Positions 7,559 through 16,568 are shown, numbered from the stretch's first letter. The stretch is 64,000 nucleotides of DNA from Hydrocarboniphaga sp. (GCF_028291725.1 NZ_JAQGNT010000070.1:47290-111289); one strand, 5' to 3'. Program-made: numbers and translations. The notes: generated by a model not told the origin, from the sequence alone.

Positions 7559-8701
7559 CTACAGCCACGCCGCGTAGGCGTCCGAATAGAACCGGTAGCG
7601 CTCGGCGAGCCGTGCCGGATCGAGCCCGAAAAATGCCGGCTCCACCTTGTGCTCGCCCTTGGGATGAATGCTCTGCCAGCGGCGGATGACGGCGGCGAGA
7701 CCGGGGTCGTAGGGCCAGCCGAGAAAGTCGTATAGCGCCGGAATCTGCGCGGCGGGATCGGCCGCTTGGCGCTTGTGGGAGACGTCGAAGAAGCGGTGTT
7801 CGCCGATGCGCCGGCGGAACGCCATGGTGCGCTTCAGCGCAGTGAGCCAATACTCTTCCTGTGCGGGCCCCAGGTTCACCGGGTCGGAACGATCGTCCCA
7901 GGCCACGCGGCAGTGATGCATGATCGAGCACACCGACGGCAGGGTTTTCACCGCATCGCGATGCGTCATCACGTAGCGCGCATCCGGGTAGACCGTATCG
8001 ATGGCGTCCATCGCGAACATGTGCATCGGCGTGCGCAGAAACCAGCGCTTCGGCGGGCAGCGCCACTGCAGCAGCTTGATCACGCGGCGGTGATAGCGGT
8101 AGGCCTGCACCATGTCGGGCTGGGCCGACATCACCCATTGCGAGTACGAGGTGGTGTTGTAGTAGGTCTCGAACGCCGTATGCGGCAGGAAAGACATGCA
8201 CAGCAGCAGCGCGCACTCCTGCGGGCCGCGAACGTCGCGCGGCACCATGTTGCGCAGTTCCGGCACCATGGTTTCGAAAACGTCGGACTCCGCTTCGGCC
8301 TGGGCGATGCGCGGATCGCTGAACTCGGTGGCTTTCTCCGGCGGCGGACACGGGTGACGGCTCTCCCAGTCGCGCAGCACGCGGGTGTCGCGATCCAGCG
8401 CCATGATGAAGCCCAGCGCGGTGCTGCCGGTGCGTGGCAGGCCGATGCCGAAGACCGGCGCCACGATCTGCTCGTCGTCGATCTCGGGATGCTTCGCGTA
8501 CCAGCTCTCGACCTCGAGCCGGTTGCTCAGATAGCCGATCAGCATCTCCGGCACCGACAGGCGGCCGAATTCGGTGAGGAGGGTATCGCGGTTGATCGAA
8601 TCGACCAGGCGATGCAAGGGAACGAGGAAGCTCTCCTCGCCGAAATCCTTCAGTCCGGTGCGGATGCGCGCTTGGTCCAGCAATGCAACTGCTTCAATCA
8701 T
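7559..8701 (-). CDS. sulfotransferase family protein
   Basis: 380 aa with GGAGG before the ATG at 8701. Residues 87-93 (GLPRTGS) match the 5'-phosphosulfate-binding loop of bacterial sulfotransferases (Sulfotransfer_3 type), and RYVMTHRDAVKTLPSV fits the 3'-phosphate-binding RxP.D/HRDP region. Known: transfers sulfate from PAPS to an alcohol or amine; many bacterial members of this family have unproven activity. It is flanked by SDRs (28 and 32 bp gaps) in one apparent operon. A sulfotransferase in a degradation island is unexpected; it could mask or activate a hydroxyl group (inference). Confidence 0.85.
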   Translation of the reverse strand: MIEAVALLDQARIRTGLKDFGEESFLVPLHRLVDSINRDTLLTEFGRLSVPEMLIGYLSNRLEVESWYAKHPEIDDEQIVAPVFGIGLPRTGSTALGFIMALDRDTRVLRDWESRHPCPPPEKATEFSDPRIAQAEAESDVFETMVPELRNMVPRDVRGPQECALLLCMSFLPHTAFETYYNTTSYSQWVMSAQPDMVQAYRYHRRVIKLLQWRCPPKRWFLRTPMHMFAMDAIDTVYPDARYVMTHRDAVKTLPSVCSIMHHCRVAWDDRSDPVNLGPAQEEYWLTALKRTMAFRRRIGEHRFFDVSHKRQAADPAAQIPALYDFLGWPYDPGLAAVIRRWQSIHPKGEHKVEPAFFGLDPARLAERYRFYSDAYAAWL

Positions 8702-8729
8702 GTCGAATCCTCCTTCTACGTGGTCCGGA

Positions 8730-9497
8730 TCAGAGAAAGCTGCCGCCGCCGCCGTCGACGAACAGCGAGCGGCCGGAGATGTAGTCGGATGCGGGGCTCG
8801 CCAGGAACACCACCACAGGCGCGATGTCGCGCGCCGGATCGCCGAAGCGGCGCATCGGGATGTGCGAAGCAATCTGGCGCACCTGCGCGTCGAGATCGCC
8901 GGCGCGGCCGAGATCGGCGCGCGCCGAGGGCGTCAGCGCCAGCGGCATGATGGCGTTGACGTTGATGCCGTACTGGCCCCATTCGTTGGCGGCGGACTTG
9001 GTCAGCCCGCGTACGCCTTCCTTGGCGGCGGCGTAAGTGGAATGCAGGACCACGCCCATGGTGCCGGAGGCCGAGCCGCAGTTGATGATCTTGCCGCCGC
9101 GCTGCTTCAGGTAAGGAAAGCAGGCCTGCATGGCGTTGAAGGGCCCGAACAGGTTCACCTTGAGCACGTCGAGCAGGTCGGCCTCGGTCTGCTCCTCCAG
9201 CGGCTTGGCGCGGATCAGCATCGCGCTGTTGAACAGGATGTCGACGCTGCCGAACGTGCCGGCCGCAAGCGCGATGGCGGCATCGACCTGGTCTCGCCGC
9301 GTGATGTCGCAGCGCTGCGGCAGGCAGCGTCCACCTGCGTGTTCGATGCGGTTCGCAGTGTCGGCGAGGCCGGCGTCGTTGATGTCGAGCACCACGATCG
9401 CGGCACCGGCCTGTGCAAGCGCAAGCGCGCTCGCCTGGCCGATGCCCTGGCCGCCGCCGGCGACGATGGCGGTTTTACCTTGCAGTACTTTGTCCAT
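8730..9497 (-). CDS. SDR family oxidoreductase
   Basis: 255 aa, standard classical SDR. Glycine motif AGGGQGIG near residues 14-21, serine in NCGS, catalytic YAAAK, and C-terminal ISGRSLFVDGGGG. The NNAG motif is FNSA. It has its own upstream region with an operator-like palindrome at 9540-9554, so it probably heads a four-gene minus operon (SDR, sulfotransferase, SDR, DUF1214-like). The acidic residue at the end of beta-2 (VVLDIND) suggests NAD(H) preference. Confidence 0.92.
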   Translation of the reverse strand: MDKVLQGKTAIVAGGGQGIGQASALALAQAGAAIVVLDINDAGLADTANRIEHAGGRCLPQRCDITRRDQVDAAIALAAGTFGSVDILFNSAMLIRAKPLEEQTEADLLDVLKVNLFGPFNAMQACFPYLKQRGGKIINCGSASGTMGVVLHSTYAAAKEGVRGLTKSAANEWGQYGINVNAIMPLALTPSARADLGRAGDLDAQVRQIASHIPMRRFGDPARDIAPVVVFLASPASDYISGRSLFVDGGGGSFL

Positions 9498-9539
9498 GCT
9501 CTCCTGCCTTGGCGTGCGTGGTTCTGGCGCTGCACATAG

Positions 9540-9554
9540 CTGATGAACCGTCAG
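9540..9554. promoter_or_regulatory. putative operator, CTGAC-N5-GTCAG family
   Basis: CTGATGAACCGTCAG: one mismatch from the palindrome consensus. Lies 43 bp upstream of the SDR start at 9497 and between that gene and the TetR regulator. Confidence 0.55.
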
Positions 9555-9690
9555 CTTAAGTGGCAGCGCGAGCTCGCTTTATTGGCGACGACGTGGCCGG
9601 ACTGTAGCCATTTCACTGACCAAGGTCAACGAACAAGCGAAAATGAACAATGAGCCCGCTATGAGCCCTTCTTAGGGATCAGATTAGGGA

Positions 9691-10293
9691 TCAGACGGCC
9701 AGGGAACCGGCCAGCAGCGAGGTCAGCATGGCCAGCCGGGGACGCGTCTCGACCGGCGAGCTGGGCGCCAGCAGAAACCCCCAGAAACTCAGGCGCAGGG
9801 TATCGGCCAGCTCGTAGGTGTCGATATCGGCGCGGATCGCCCCGACCCGTTGCAGGCGCTTGACCTGCGCGATCAAGGCGATTCCGAAGGCGGTCTTGTC
9901 GGTGGTCATGCCCGCCGTGCCGCTATGGCGCACCAGCGCGAGATTGATCTCCCGCGTCAGCTCCTGATTGCCGATGATCCGATGCTCTTCCAGCACAACC
10001 GAAGTAAGCCCGGCGAGAAAGCTTGCGATGTCGGTGGTGCGGGCGAGTTCCTCGTCGATGCGCTTCGCCATTGCCGCGGAGATACGCCGCTGGCGCTCCA
10101 GCAGCACGTGATCCTTGGTCGGAAAGTGAAAGAAGAAAGTGCCCTTGGCGACGCCGGCCCGCAGGCAGATCTCACTGACTTTCGCATCCTGCACGCCCAC
10201 GCGGCCAAACTCCTCCAGCGCCGCATCATAGACGCGCATAAAGGTCTCCATGCGCTGCAGATCGCGGCTGGTGGGCGCGGGGTCGGCGTTCAT
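9691..10293 (-). CDS. TetR/AcrR family transcriptional regulator
   Basis: 200 aa from the ATG at 10293. The N-terminal DNA-binding domain has the TetR helix-turn-helix at about residues 39-62, ending in GVAKGTFFFHFPTKDHVLLE, a close match to the family signature. The C-terminal ligand domain is variable and gives no effector. Known: TetR dimers bind palindromes and are released by small ligands, often acyl-CoAs or pathway intermediates. It sits between the P450-ferredoxin pair and an SDR operon, next to an operator-like palindrome. It is the best in-window candidate for the protein that reads the CTGAC-N5-GTCAG sites (inference). Confidence 0.92.
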   Translation of the reverse strand: MNADPAPTSRDLQRMETFMRVYDAALEEFGRVGVQDAKVSEICLRAGVAKGTFFFHFPTKDHVLLERQRRISAAMAKRIDEELARTTDIASFLAGLTSVVLEEHRIIGNQELTREINLALVRHSGTAGMTTDKTAFGIALIAQVKRLQRVGAIRADIDTYELADTLRLSFWGFLLAPSSPVETRPRLAMLTSLLAGSLAV

Positions 10294-10507
10294 CGCGGGC
10301 GAAGTAAAAGGGTGATCGGGCGCTATCTTGCACGGCTTCGATCTCGGGCGCCTGGGCGGTGCCGCCGCTTGGCCAAAAAGAGGGGGATGGTGCCGATGCC
10401 GGCGGTGAACAGGACGAGCATCGAGTTCCGGCTCGAACCGCGACGGGTCGTAACCCGTCGCCGCAGGTATCGCCATGCGCTGTCTCCTCGCCGAGCCTGC
10501 GGTCCCG

Positions 10508-10831
10508 CTACTGCTGCTGGTCGGGGACCGTCACCATGATGCCATCCATGTCCTCGGCCAGCGGCAGCTGGCAGCTCAGCCGGCTGGTGTCGCGGCGTTC
10601 GGCCGCGGCTCCGTCGAGCAGTGCGTCCTCGTCGATCGACGGCGGCGCGAAACGCGCCGCCCATTGCTCGCCGACGTAGACGTGGCAGGTGCCGCAGGTG
10701 CAGCTGCCGCCGCACAGCGCCAGGATGCCGCGGATGAGATTGTCCTCCGCGGCCTCCTTGACCGTGCGGCCGGGTGCGATCTGCACCGCGCGCCGGCTGC
10801 CGTCGGCGAGGATGAAATTGACCGTCAGCAT
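10508..10831 (-). CDS. [2Fe-2S] ferredoxin (P450 redox partner)
   Basis: 107 aa. Cluster ligands Cys40-x5-Cys46-x2-Cys49 and Cys87, as in adrenodoxin/putidaredoxin-type ferredoxins; an extra Cys44 lies inside the loop. It starts 10 bp after the P450 stop (gene at 10842), so the two are translated from one message and the ferredoxin is the natural electron donor. No ferredoxin reductase is encoded in the window, so that partner must be elsewhere or shared. Confidence 0.93.
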   Translation of the reverse strand: MLTVNFILADGSRRAVQIAPGRTVKEAAEDNLIRGILALCGGSCTCGTCHVYVGEQWAARFAPPSIDEDALLDGAAAERRDTSRLSCQLPLAEDMDGIMVTVPDQQQ

Positions 10832-10841
10832 GCGCGTCGGC

Positions 10842-12062
10842 TCACTTGATCTTCATGTTGACGTTGACCGGCGAACGCTCGGTCGGCAGGCCGCCCCACA
10901 GCGGCTCGAAGTCGGGCGTGGCCAGGCGCAGCGCGGGAAAGCGCTGGACCAGCGCCAGCGTGGCGGTGCGTACCGACGGACGTGCGATGGCCTGGCCGAT
11001 GCAGAAGTGGATGCCGTAGCCGAACGAGGACACGTCGGTGGGCGCGCGGCGGATGTCGAACTTGCCCGGGTCGGGATACAGCACCGGGTCGTAGTTGGCC
11101 GCGCCCAGCGACAGCGCGATGGCCATGCCCTTCCATACTTGCAGGCCTTCGAACTCGAAGTCCTGCCTGGCCCAGCGATGGCGGAAGTTGCCGAGGCAGT
11201 CGATGCGCAGCACTTCTTCGATGGCGCTGTTGATCAGCGCGGGCTCGTTGCGCAGCAGTTCCATCTGCTCGGGGTTGCGGCCGAAGCGCAGCGCCGCCAG
11301 GCCGATGGTGGCCGAGATCGTGCCGATGCCTCCGGTGAGCAGCACCATCAGCGTGGCGAACAGCTCTTCGGTGGTGATGTCGGAGGCGATGATGCTGCCG
11401 ACCAGGTCGTCCTTGGGCTCGGCCTTGCGCCGCTCGATGAGGTTCTCGCAATAGGCGTACATGGCGTTGTAGGCATCCAGGTATTCCTTGGGCTTGGGAT
11501 CGCCGGCCTTGAGCGTGCCGACCAGGCCCATCGAGTGCGAGTAGTGCAGGAACAGCGGCCAGTCCTGCTGCGGCACCGCCAGGAAGTGGTCCAGCAGCAC
11601 GGTGACCGCGAACGGGATGGCGATGTCGGCCATCACGTCGATATCGGTGCCGCGCGCTTCGAGCTGATCCATCATCTGGTTGGCCAGCGCGTTGAGGCCG
11701 GCCTGCGCCTCGGCCACGCGGCGCGGCGTGAACGCGGGCTGCATCAGGCGGCGCAGGCGCGTGTGCTGCGGCTGGTCCACCTCGACGATGATCGGCAGGC
11801 CGTTGAAGTAGTCGATGTTGTCCAGGCCCGTTCCCGGCACCGGTACGGCGCTGAGGAACTCCTGGTTCATCAGGCCGAACTTCACATCCTTGTGGCGCGT
11901 GGCGAACGCGTGCACATGACCGTCCTGGCGGATGTAGCGCGGCGGCTGCTGCGCCCACTTGAGGAAATACTTCGAAGGGTCGGACTTGATGGCCTGGCCG
12001 TACATGTCGAAATCGAGATGTTCGAACTTGGCCGGGTCGAGCTGATTGAGATCGGGAATCAC
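10842..12062 (-). CDS. cytochrome P450 with atypical I-helix
   Basis: 406 aa, starting at a GTG at 12062 with GCGGAGAA upstream; frames further upstream look non-coding. Heme loop FGYGIHFCIGQ with the thiolate at Cys354; K-helix ExxR in the EEVLRID segment. The I-helix oxygen-activation site reads GGIGTI (244-249): Gly247 stands where nearly all P450 monooxygenases have Asp or Glu, though Thr248 is kept. It is soluble, class I type, with its ferredoxin directly downstream. Known family role: regio-specific hydroxylation. The missing acid could mean altered O2 activation, peroxide use or another reaction. A weak operator pair (12138, 12153) lies upstream. Confidence 0.93.
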   Translation of the reverse strand: MIPDLNQLDPAKFEHLDFDMYGQAIKSDPSKYFLKWAQQPPRYIRQDGHVHAFATRHKDVKFGLMNQEFLSAVPVPGTGLDNIDYFNGLPIIVEVDQPQHTRLRRLMQPAFTPRRVAEAQAGLNALANQMMDQLEARGTDIDVMADIAIPFAVTVLLDHFLAVPQQDWPLFLHYSHSMGLVGTLKAGDPKPKEYLDAYNAMYAYCENLIERRKAEPKDDLVGSIIASDITTEELFATLMVLLTGGIGTISATIGLAALRFGRNPEQMELLRNEPALINSAIEEVLRIDCLGNFRHRWARQDFEFEGLQVWKGMAIALSLGAANYDPVLYPDPGKFDIRRAPTDVSSFGYGIHFCIGQAIARPSVRTATLALVQRFPALRLATPDFEPLWGGLPTERSPVNVNMKIK

Positions 12063-12137
12063 CGTGTTCTCCGCGGGATGGATGTTCTGATGTTCGGAGC
12101 GGCCGGCAGGCACTCGAAAAAGGCTGCTGGCTGCGGC

Positions 12138-12150
12138 TGATGGTCTATCA
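12138..12150. promoter_or_regulatory. possible degenerate operator upstream of P450
   Basis: TGATGGTCTATCA is a TGAT-N5-ATCA palindrome resembling the window-wide TGAC-N5-GTCA site with symmetric changes. It lies 76 bp before the P450 start and 2 bp from a TTGCAC half-site at 12153. Confidence 0.3.
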
Positions 12151-12222
12151 CTTTGCACCGGGGTGAGTACACAAGCTATATCGGGAAATCCATATTTGCC
12201 GCCTGATCGTCCAGGCTGCGGA

Positions 12223-13029
12223 TCATTGGAGCCCGCGTTCGGCGTGGTCGTCGGCCACGTCATAGATCGCCAGCGGCAGGCCTTCGATCTGCAGGTAATG
12301 TTTGCTGCGCCCGCTGGGCAGGCGATGGCTCAGCAGGATCTTCAAGCTCTGCTGTCTAAGGCGCGCGCAGACCGCTTCGACATCCTCGACCACGAACTCT
12401 AAAGCGGCGATCGGCGCATGCACCGCCGCCACCAGGCTCGCATCGGCAGCACCTTCCACGAGCTTGATGCGATGCGCGCCGACCTTGGCTCGCTTGCCCA
12501 GACCGGCCGCATCGCAATCGCTGAAACGCATGCCGAAGAAGCGTTCGAAGTCGGCTGCCGCCGCATCGAGGTCGAGCACCGTCAGGCTCACCAGGCCCAG
12601 CTTGGGCGCGGCTGCCGACTCCAGGTCCTTGAACGGCGCCAGCTGCGCCTCGTTGTCGCCGTCGGTGCAGATCATCAGCGGAATGCCGTGGAAGCTCGGG
12701 CCGAACAGGTATTCGAACTTGCCCGGAATCGGCAGCCAGCTCGGCGCGGTGACCACGTGCCCCGCGGCCACCAGCGCGTCCTTGACCTGGTCGGCGTCGT
12801 CCACCGCGAGCGCGACTTCCATCAGCGGATGCGGAATGCCGTGCAGGAAGGGCAGCTCGCGCTGCGGCTGCAGCGGCTCCAGGCCGTGCTCGCCGATGCA
12901 TACACGCAGGCCGATGTCGCCCATGTCCGGCCACTTGAAAGTCAGGCCGAAGGCGCGCTCGAAGGCGGCGACGTTGCGATCGATATCGTCCGTGACATAG
13001 GCGACGCGGCACATGCGGGTTGGGCGCAT
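12223..13029 (-). CDS. VOC/glyoxalase-fold protein (two-domain)
   Basis: 268 aa with two vicinal-oxygen-chelate modules. The first (about 5-130) begins CRVAYVTDDIDRNVAAFERA; the second (about 140-260) begins LVSLTVLDLDAAAADFERFF. Such double modules occur in extradiol dioxygenases, glyoxalases and epimerases, but the metal-ligand His/Glu set is not clearly recognisable, so the reaction is open. It lies 15 bp after the KstD-like flavoprotein gene, pointing to a shared pathway step, perhaps processing of a ring-dehydrogenated product (inference). Confidence 0.8.
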   Translation of the reverse strand: MRPTRMCRVAYVTDDIDRNVAAFERAFGLTFKWPDMGDIGLRVCIGEHGLEPLQPQRELPFLHGIPHPLMEVALAVDDADQVKDALVAAGHVVTAPSWLPIPGKFEYLFGPSFHGIPLMICTDGDNEAQLAPFKDLESAAAPKLGLVSLTVLDLDAAAADFERFFGMRFSDCDAAGLGKRAKVGAHRIKLVEGAADASLVAAVHAPIAALEFVVEDVEAVCARLRQQSLKILLSHRLPSGRSKHYLQIEGLPLAIYDVADDHAERGLQ

Positions 13030-13044
13030 CGAAGGACTCTCCGG

Positions 13045-14757
13045 TTACTCGGCCGGCGCGCCGGCGAGATGCCGCGCGATCAGGTAGCCGAAGGTGAGAT
13101 TGAGCGAATGGTTGCAGCCGTTGGCCGGCGGACGCCCGGCCCACAGCGAGTTCATGTCGAGGCCGCAGGCATAGAGGCCGTCGATCGGCCGGCCATCGGC
13201 ATCGAGCGCGCGCCCCTGGCCGTCGACGTTCAATCCCAGCGTGGTGGTCGCATCGCCGGGAAAGATTTTCACGGCGTAAAACGGCGTCTGCTCGAGCACG
13301 CCCAGCGATGGATTGGGGCGATGTGCGGGATCGCCCATCGAGAGATCGAAGGCGCTGACACCGCGGCCGAACCGCGGGTCCTTTCCCTGGGCGGCGTGGC
13401 GGTTGAACTCGGCGACGGTCGCCGTCAGCGCATCGGCCGGCATCTGCAGGCGCTGCGCGAGACCGGCCAGCGTCGGTGCCTCGATCAGGTAGCCGTCGCG
13501 CACCAGGCGCCAGAGGCCGTAGCCGCCGGGGTACACCAGGCCGAGCCCGTACTTGCGGATGAAGCGGCCGTCGCAGATCAGCCAGGCCGGCACCGAGCCG
13601 CTGGCATGCATGGCTTCGGTGAACATCAGCGAAGCCTCGTTGCCGAAGCGCAGGGCCTGCGCGTTCACCGCGATGCAGCCGGGCTTGGGCTTGTCGAGAA
13701 ACAGGTGCGGGAACTTCTGCACGCTGCCGTCGCGACGCTGATGCAGCGAGATCACGTTCCAGGCCGCGTTGCTGGGATTGCACGGGTTCATCACCGCGCC
13801 CACGGCCTGCGCCATCTTCAGACCATCGCCGGTGTTGCCTTCGGGCACCAGCGACTGGTGCTGATCGGCGTAGGGAATGTGCTGCGCGCGCATGACCGGA
13901 TCGGCCGAGAAGCCGCCGCTGGCCAGCACCACGCCGCGCCGCGCCTGCACGAAGCGCGAACGGCCCCGCTGGTCGATCTGCACGCCGACGACGCGGCCGT
14001 TCTCGCGCCGCAGCGCGGTGGCGGCACTGTGATTCCACAGCGTGACGCGGGCATCGAGCGCGGAACGCAGCAGGCGTCCCGCAAGCGCATTGCCCATCGT
14101 CAGGCGCGTGCCGCGCGAATAACCGCGCAGGCGGTCCATGAGGTAGCGGCCGGCGAGGCGCAGCGTATGCCGCAGCGAGCGCCAGGAGCGCGTGGCGTTC
14201 ATGAGGTGATCGGCATCGCGGAAGCCCACCATCATGCCGCCCGGCGCGTTGAATTCCTGCAAGGGCGGACGCAGCTGCGCGAACCGCGGTCCGAGCTGCC
14301 GGCCGTCGAATTCCACCGGCACCAGCAGACGGCCCTGCTTTGAGGCGCCCGCGAGTTCGGGCTGATAGTCCGGCATCGCGCCGCTGAGTTCGAAGCGCAA
14401 CTGCGTATGCTGCTCGAAGTAGCGCAGCATCTCGGGACTGTGCCGCAGGAAGCGCTCCAGCAGCGTTTCGTTCAAGGCCTCGCCGACCACCTGTCGCACG
14501 TAGCGGGCGGCCGCTTCCGCGCTGTCGGCAATGCCGGCCCGCTGCATCAGATGATTGCCGGGTACCCAGCAGCCGCCGCCCGACCAAGCGGTGGCTCCGC
14601 CGAAGACCGCGGTCTTCTCCACCAGCAGCACCTGCAGGCCCGATAGCGCGGCGACGATCGCCGCCGCCATGCCCGCGCTGCCGGAACCGACCACGACGAC
14701 GTCGAAGCCGAGGCCGACATCGACGCCATCGTCCGCAGCTCGCGGCGGACTGCTCAT
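13045..14757 (-). CDS. FAD-dependent 3-ketosteroid delta-1-dehydrogenase-like flavoprotein
   Basis: 570 aa, the length of KstD enzymes. The N-terminal dinucleotide site is VVVGSGSAGMAAAI (GSGSAG at 24-29), then VEKTAVFGGATAWSGGG typical of the FAD_binding_2/KstD family. In the C-terminal half are GYLIEAPTL, TPFYAVKIFPGD (the FYA tyrosine position corresponds to the catalytic Tyr of KstD) and NSLWAGRPPANGC. Known: KstD removes hydrogens from C1-C2 of 3-ketosteroids; relatives act on 4-en-3-ones or fumarate. The closing motif differs somewhat from canonical KstD, so a related cyclic enone substrate is possible. The start has no strong Shine-Dalgarno. Confidence 0.82.
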   Translation of the reverse strand: MSSPPRAADDGVDVGLGFDVVVVGSGSAGMAAAIVAALSGLQVLLVEKTAVFGGATAWSGGGCWVPGNHLMQRAGIADSAEAAARYVRQVVGEALNETLLERFLRHSPEMLRYFEQHTQLRFELSGAMPDYQPELAGASKQGRLLVPVEFDGRQLGPRFAQLRPPLQEFNAPGGMMVGFRDADHLMNATRSWRSLRHTLRLAGRYLMDRLRGYSRGTRLTMGNALAGRLLRSALDARVTLWNHSAATALRRENGRVVGVQIDQRGRSRFVQARRGVVLASGGFSADPVMRAQHIPYADQHQSLVPEGNTGDGLKMAQAVGAVMNPCNPSNAAWNVISLHQRRDGSVQKFPHLFLDKPKPGCIAVNAQALRFGNEASLMFTEAMHASGSVPAWLICDGRFIRKYGLGLVYPGGYGLWRLVRDGYLIEAPTLAGLAQRLQMPADALTATVAEFNRHAAQGKDPRFGRGVSAFDLSMGDPAHRPNPSLGVLEQTPFYAVKIFPGDATTTLGLNVDGQGRALDADGRPIDGLYACGLDMNSLWAGRPPANGCNHSLNLTFGYLIARHLAGAPAE

Positions 14758-14795
14758 GTGACCCCGTGGGTCGTGTTCGAGCCGCAGGCCAGCGT

Positions 14796-15581
14796 TCACG
14801 CGCGCATGAAAAAGCCGCCATCGACCTGCAGGGTCATGCCGGTCAGGAAGTCGGAATCGCGGCTGGCCAGGAAGACCGCGACGGGGGCGAGGTCGGTTTC
14901 GGGGTTGCCGAAGCGGCGCAGCGGAACCTGGGCGATGGTGCCGTCGAAGCTGGTCGGCGCGGTCTCGTAGGATTCCCTGAGCGCGTCGGTGAGCATGATC
15001 GGGTTGATCACGTTGACGTTGATGCCCAGCGGTCCCCATTCGCGCGCCGCGGTGCGCGACAGCGAGCGCACGGCTTCCTTGGTCATGTTGTAGGCCATGC
15101 CGCCTTCGAGATTGATCTGCGCCATCGGCGAGCCGAAGTTGATGACCTTGCCGCGGCTCTTGCTCAGGTGCGGAAACGCGGCCTTCATGCCCCACAGCGT
15201 CGACATGAAGCCCGAGCGGTAGGTGAACTCCAGCACTTCCTCGTCGAAATCCTGGATCGCCACGAACACCGGCGCATTGGTGGTTTCGCCTTCCTTGCCG
15301 AAGCCCTGGGCGTTGTTGACCAGGACGTCGATGCCGCCGAAAGTCTGCGCGGCCTTCTCGATCATCGCGTAGACCTGTGTCCGCTGCGACACGTCGCAGG
15401 TGAGGCCCAGCGCGGTGCCGCCCGCGGCCTTGATTTCGCCCACCACCGTGTCGACCGTCGCGGTGGTGCGTGAAGCCACCGCCACCTTCGCGCCTTCTGC
15501 GGCGTAGGCCAGCGCGATGGCGCGGCCGATGCCGCGGCCTGCGCCCGTGACCACGGCCACTTTTCCGTCCAGCTTGCCCAT
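14796..15581 (-). CDS. SDR family oxidoreductase
   Basis: 261 aa from the ATG at 15581 (GGAG nearby). Glycine motif TGAGRGIG, NNAQ in place of NNAG, serine in NFGS, catalytic YNMTK, and C-terminal LTGMTLQVDGGFF. The basic residue pattern after beta-2 (VASRTT) hints at NADP(H). It precedes the KstD-like gene by 38 bp in transcription order, suggesting they act in succession, for example making the ketone that the flavoprotein then desaturates (inference). Confidence 0.92.
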   Translation of the reverse strand: MGKLDGKVAVVTGAGRGIGRAIALAYAAEGAKVAVASRTTATVDTVVGEIKAAGGTALGLTCDVSQRTQVYAMIEKAAQTFGGIDVLVNNAQGFGKEGETTNAPVFVAIQDFDEEVLEFTYRSGFMSTLWGMKAAFPHLSKSRGKVINFGSPMAQINLEGGMAYNMTKEAVRSLSRTAAREWGPLGINVNVINPIMLTDALRESYETAPTSFDGTIAQVPLRRFGNPETDLAPVAVFLASRDSDFLTGMTLQVDGGFFMRA

Positions 15582-15653
15582 GTGCGTTGCTCCGTTCGCG
15601 TTACAGCTCAAAAAATTCCCTCTCCGGATACTGGCGAGAGGGAATGGAGGAGA

Positions 15654-16466
15654 TCAGTAATACGTTTCCATGTTGCCGCCATCGACCACCAGGTATTGCC
15701 CGGTGATGTAGCCGGCACTCTGCGAGCACAGGAAAGCGGCGAGATGGCCCACTTCCTCGGGCCGGCCGAAACGGTTCAGCGGAATGCGCTTGAGCAGCCT
15801 GGCCATGAACTCGTCGTAGCTCTGGCCGGCGTTGTCGGCGCAGTACTGGAACCAGGCCTGGTAGTTCTCGCCGGTTTCGACGAAGCCCGGCGGAATGGTG
15901 TTGACGGTGATGCCGAACGGCCCGAGCGCATCGGCCATGCTGCGCGACAGGCCGAGTGCCGCCGGACGGTTGGTGTTGGCGAGCACGTAGTCGAAGCCGG
16001 CCGTGGAACTGCGCACCGGCCATTTGCCGCAGCCCGAGCCGATGGTGATGATGCGGCCCCAGCGCTTCTGCTTCATGCCCGGCGACACCGCGCGCACGAA
16101 ATGCGCGAAGCCCTTCACCACGTAGGCGTAGGAGCGGTCGAAGTCCTCGTCGGTGAACTGTTCGAACGGGCCCGGCGGCGGCGCCACCGGCGAATAGATC
16201 GCGATGTCGGGCGTGGTGCCGAAGGCGGCGACGGTCTGTTCGACGACATGGTCGTGCATGTCCAGCGAAGTGAGGTCGCCCGATACCGCGACCGCTACGC
16301 CACCTTCGGCGCGGATCGCCGCGACGGTTTCGTCGAGCTGCTCCTGGCCGCGCGCCACCACCACCACTTTCACGCCGTTGCGGCCGAGTTCATCCGAAAT
16401 GGAACGGCCGATACCATGCGAGCCGCCGGTGACGATCGCCACCTTTCCTGCAATGCCAAGATCCAT
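15654..16466 (-). CDS. SDR family protein lacking the catalytic lysine
   Basis: 270 aa with a good glycine motif (TGGSHGIG, 13-20), Ser in TIGSG, Tyr160 at the catalytic position and C-terminal ITGQYLVVDGG. The YxxxK motif reads YVLAN: Asn164 replaces the lysine that lowers the Tyr pKa and binds the nicotinamide ribose, and NNAG is replaced by YSPV. Similar Lys-less SDRs are often inactive or of changed function. It is first in the long minus block, with a perfect operator palindrome 54 bp upstream (16519-16533). Confidence 0.9.
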   Translation of the reverse strand: MDLGIAGKVAIVTGGSHGIGRSISDELGRNGVKVVVVARGQEQLDETVAAIRAEGGVAVAVSGDLTSLDMHDHVVEQTVAAFGTTPDIAIYSPVAPPPGPFEQFTDEDFDRSYAYVVKGFAHFVRAVSPGMKQKRWGRIITIGSGCGKWPVRSSTAGFDYVLANTNRPAALGLSRSMADALGPFGITVNTIPPGFVETGENYQAWFQYCADNAGQSYDEFMARLLKRIPLNRFGRPEEVGHLAAFLCSQSAGYITGQYLVVDGGNMETYY

Positions 16467-16518
16467 GCTGCTGTCTCCGCTGTGCCGGCCGCCGCGGCCG
16501 AACCGATGAGGTTTAAAA

Positions 16519-16533
16519 CTGACGAATAGTCAG
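16519..16533. promoter_or_regulatory. operator palindrome CTGAC-N5-GTCAG (perfect halves)
   Basis: CTGACGAATAGTCAG, both 5-bp halves perfect, upstream of the minus-strand SDR operon starting at 16466. One of the four best copies of the window-wide site. Confidence 0.7.
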
Positions 16534-16568
16534 TCAATTGGGCGAGCGAGCGTGTGTGGTGCGCGTGC

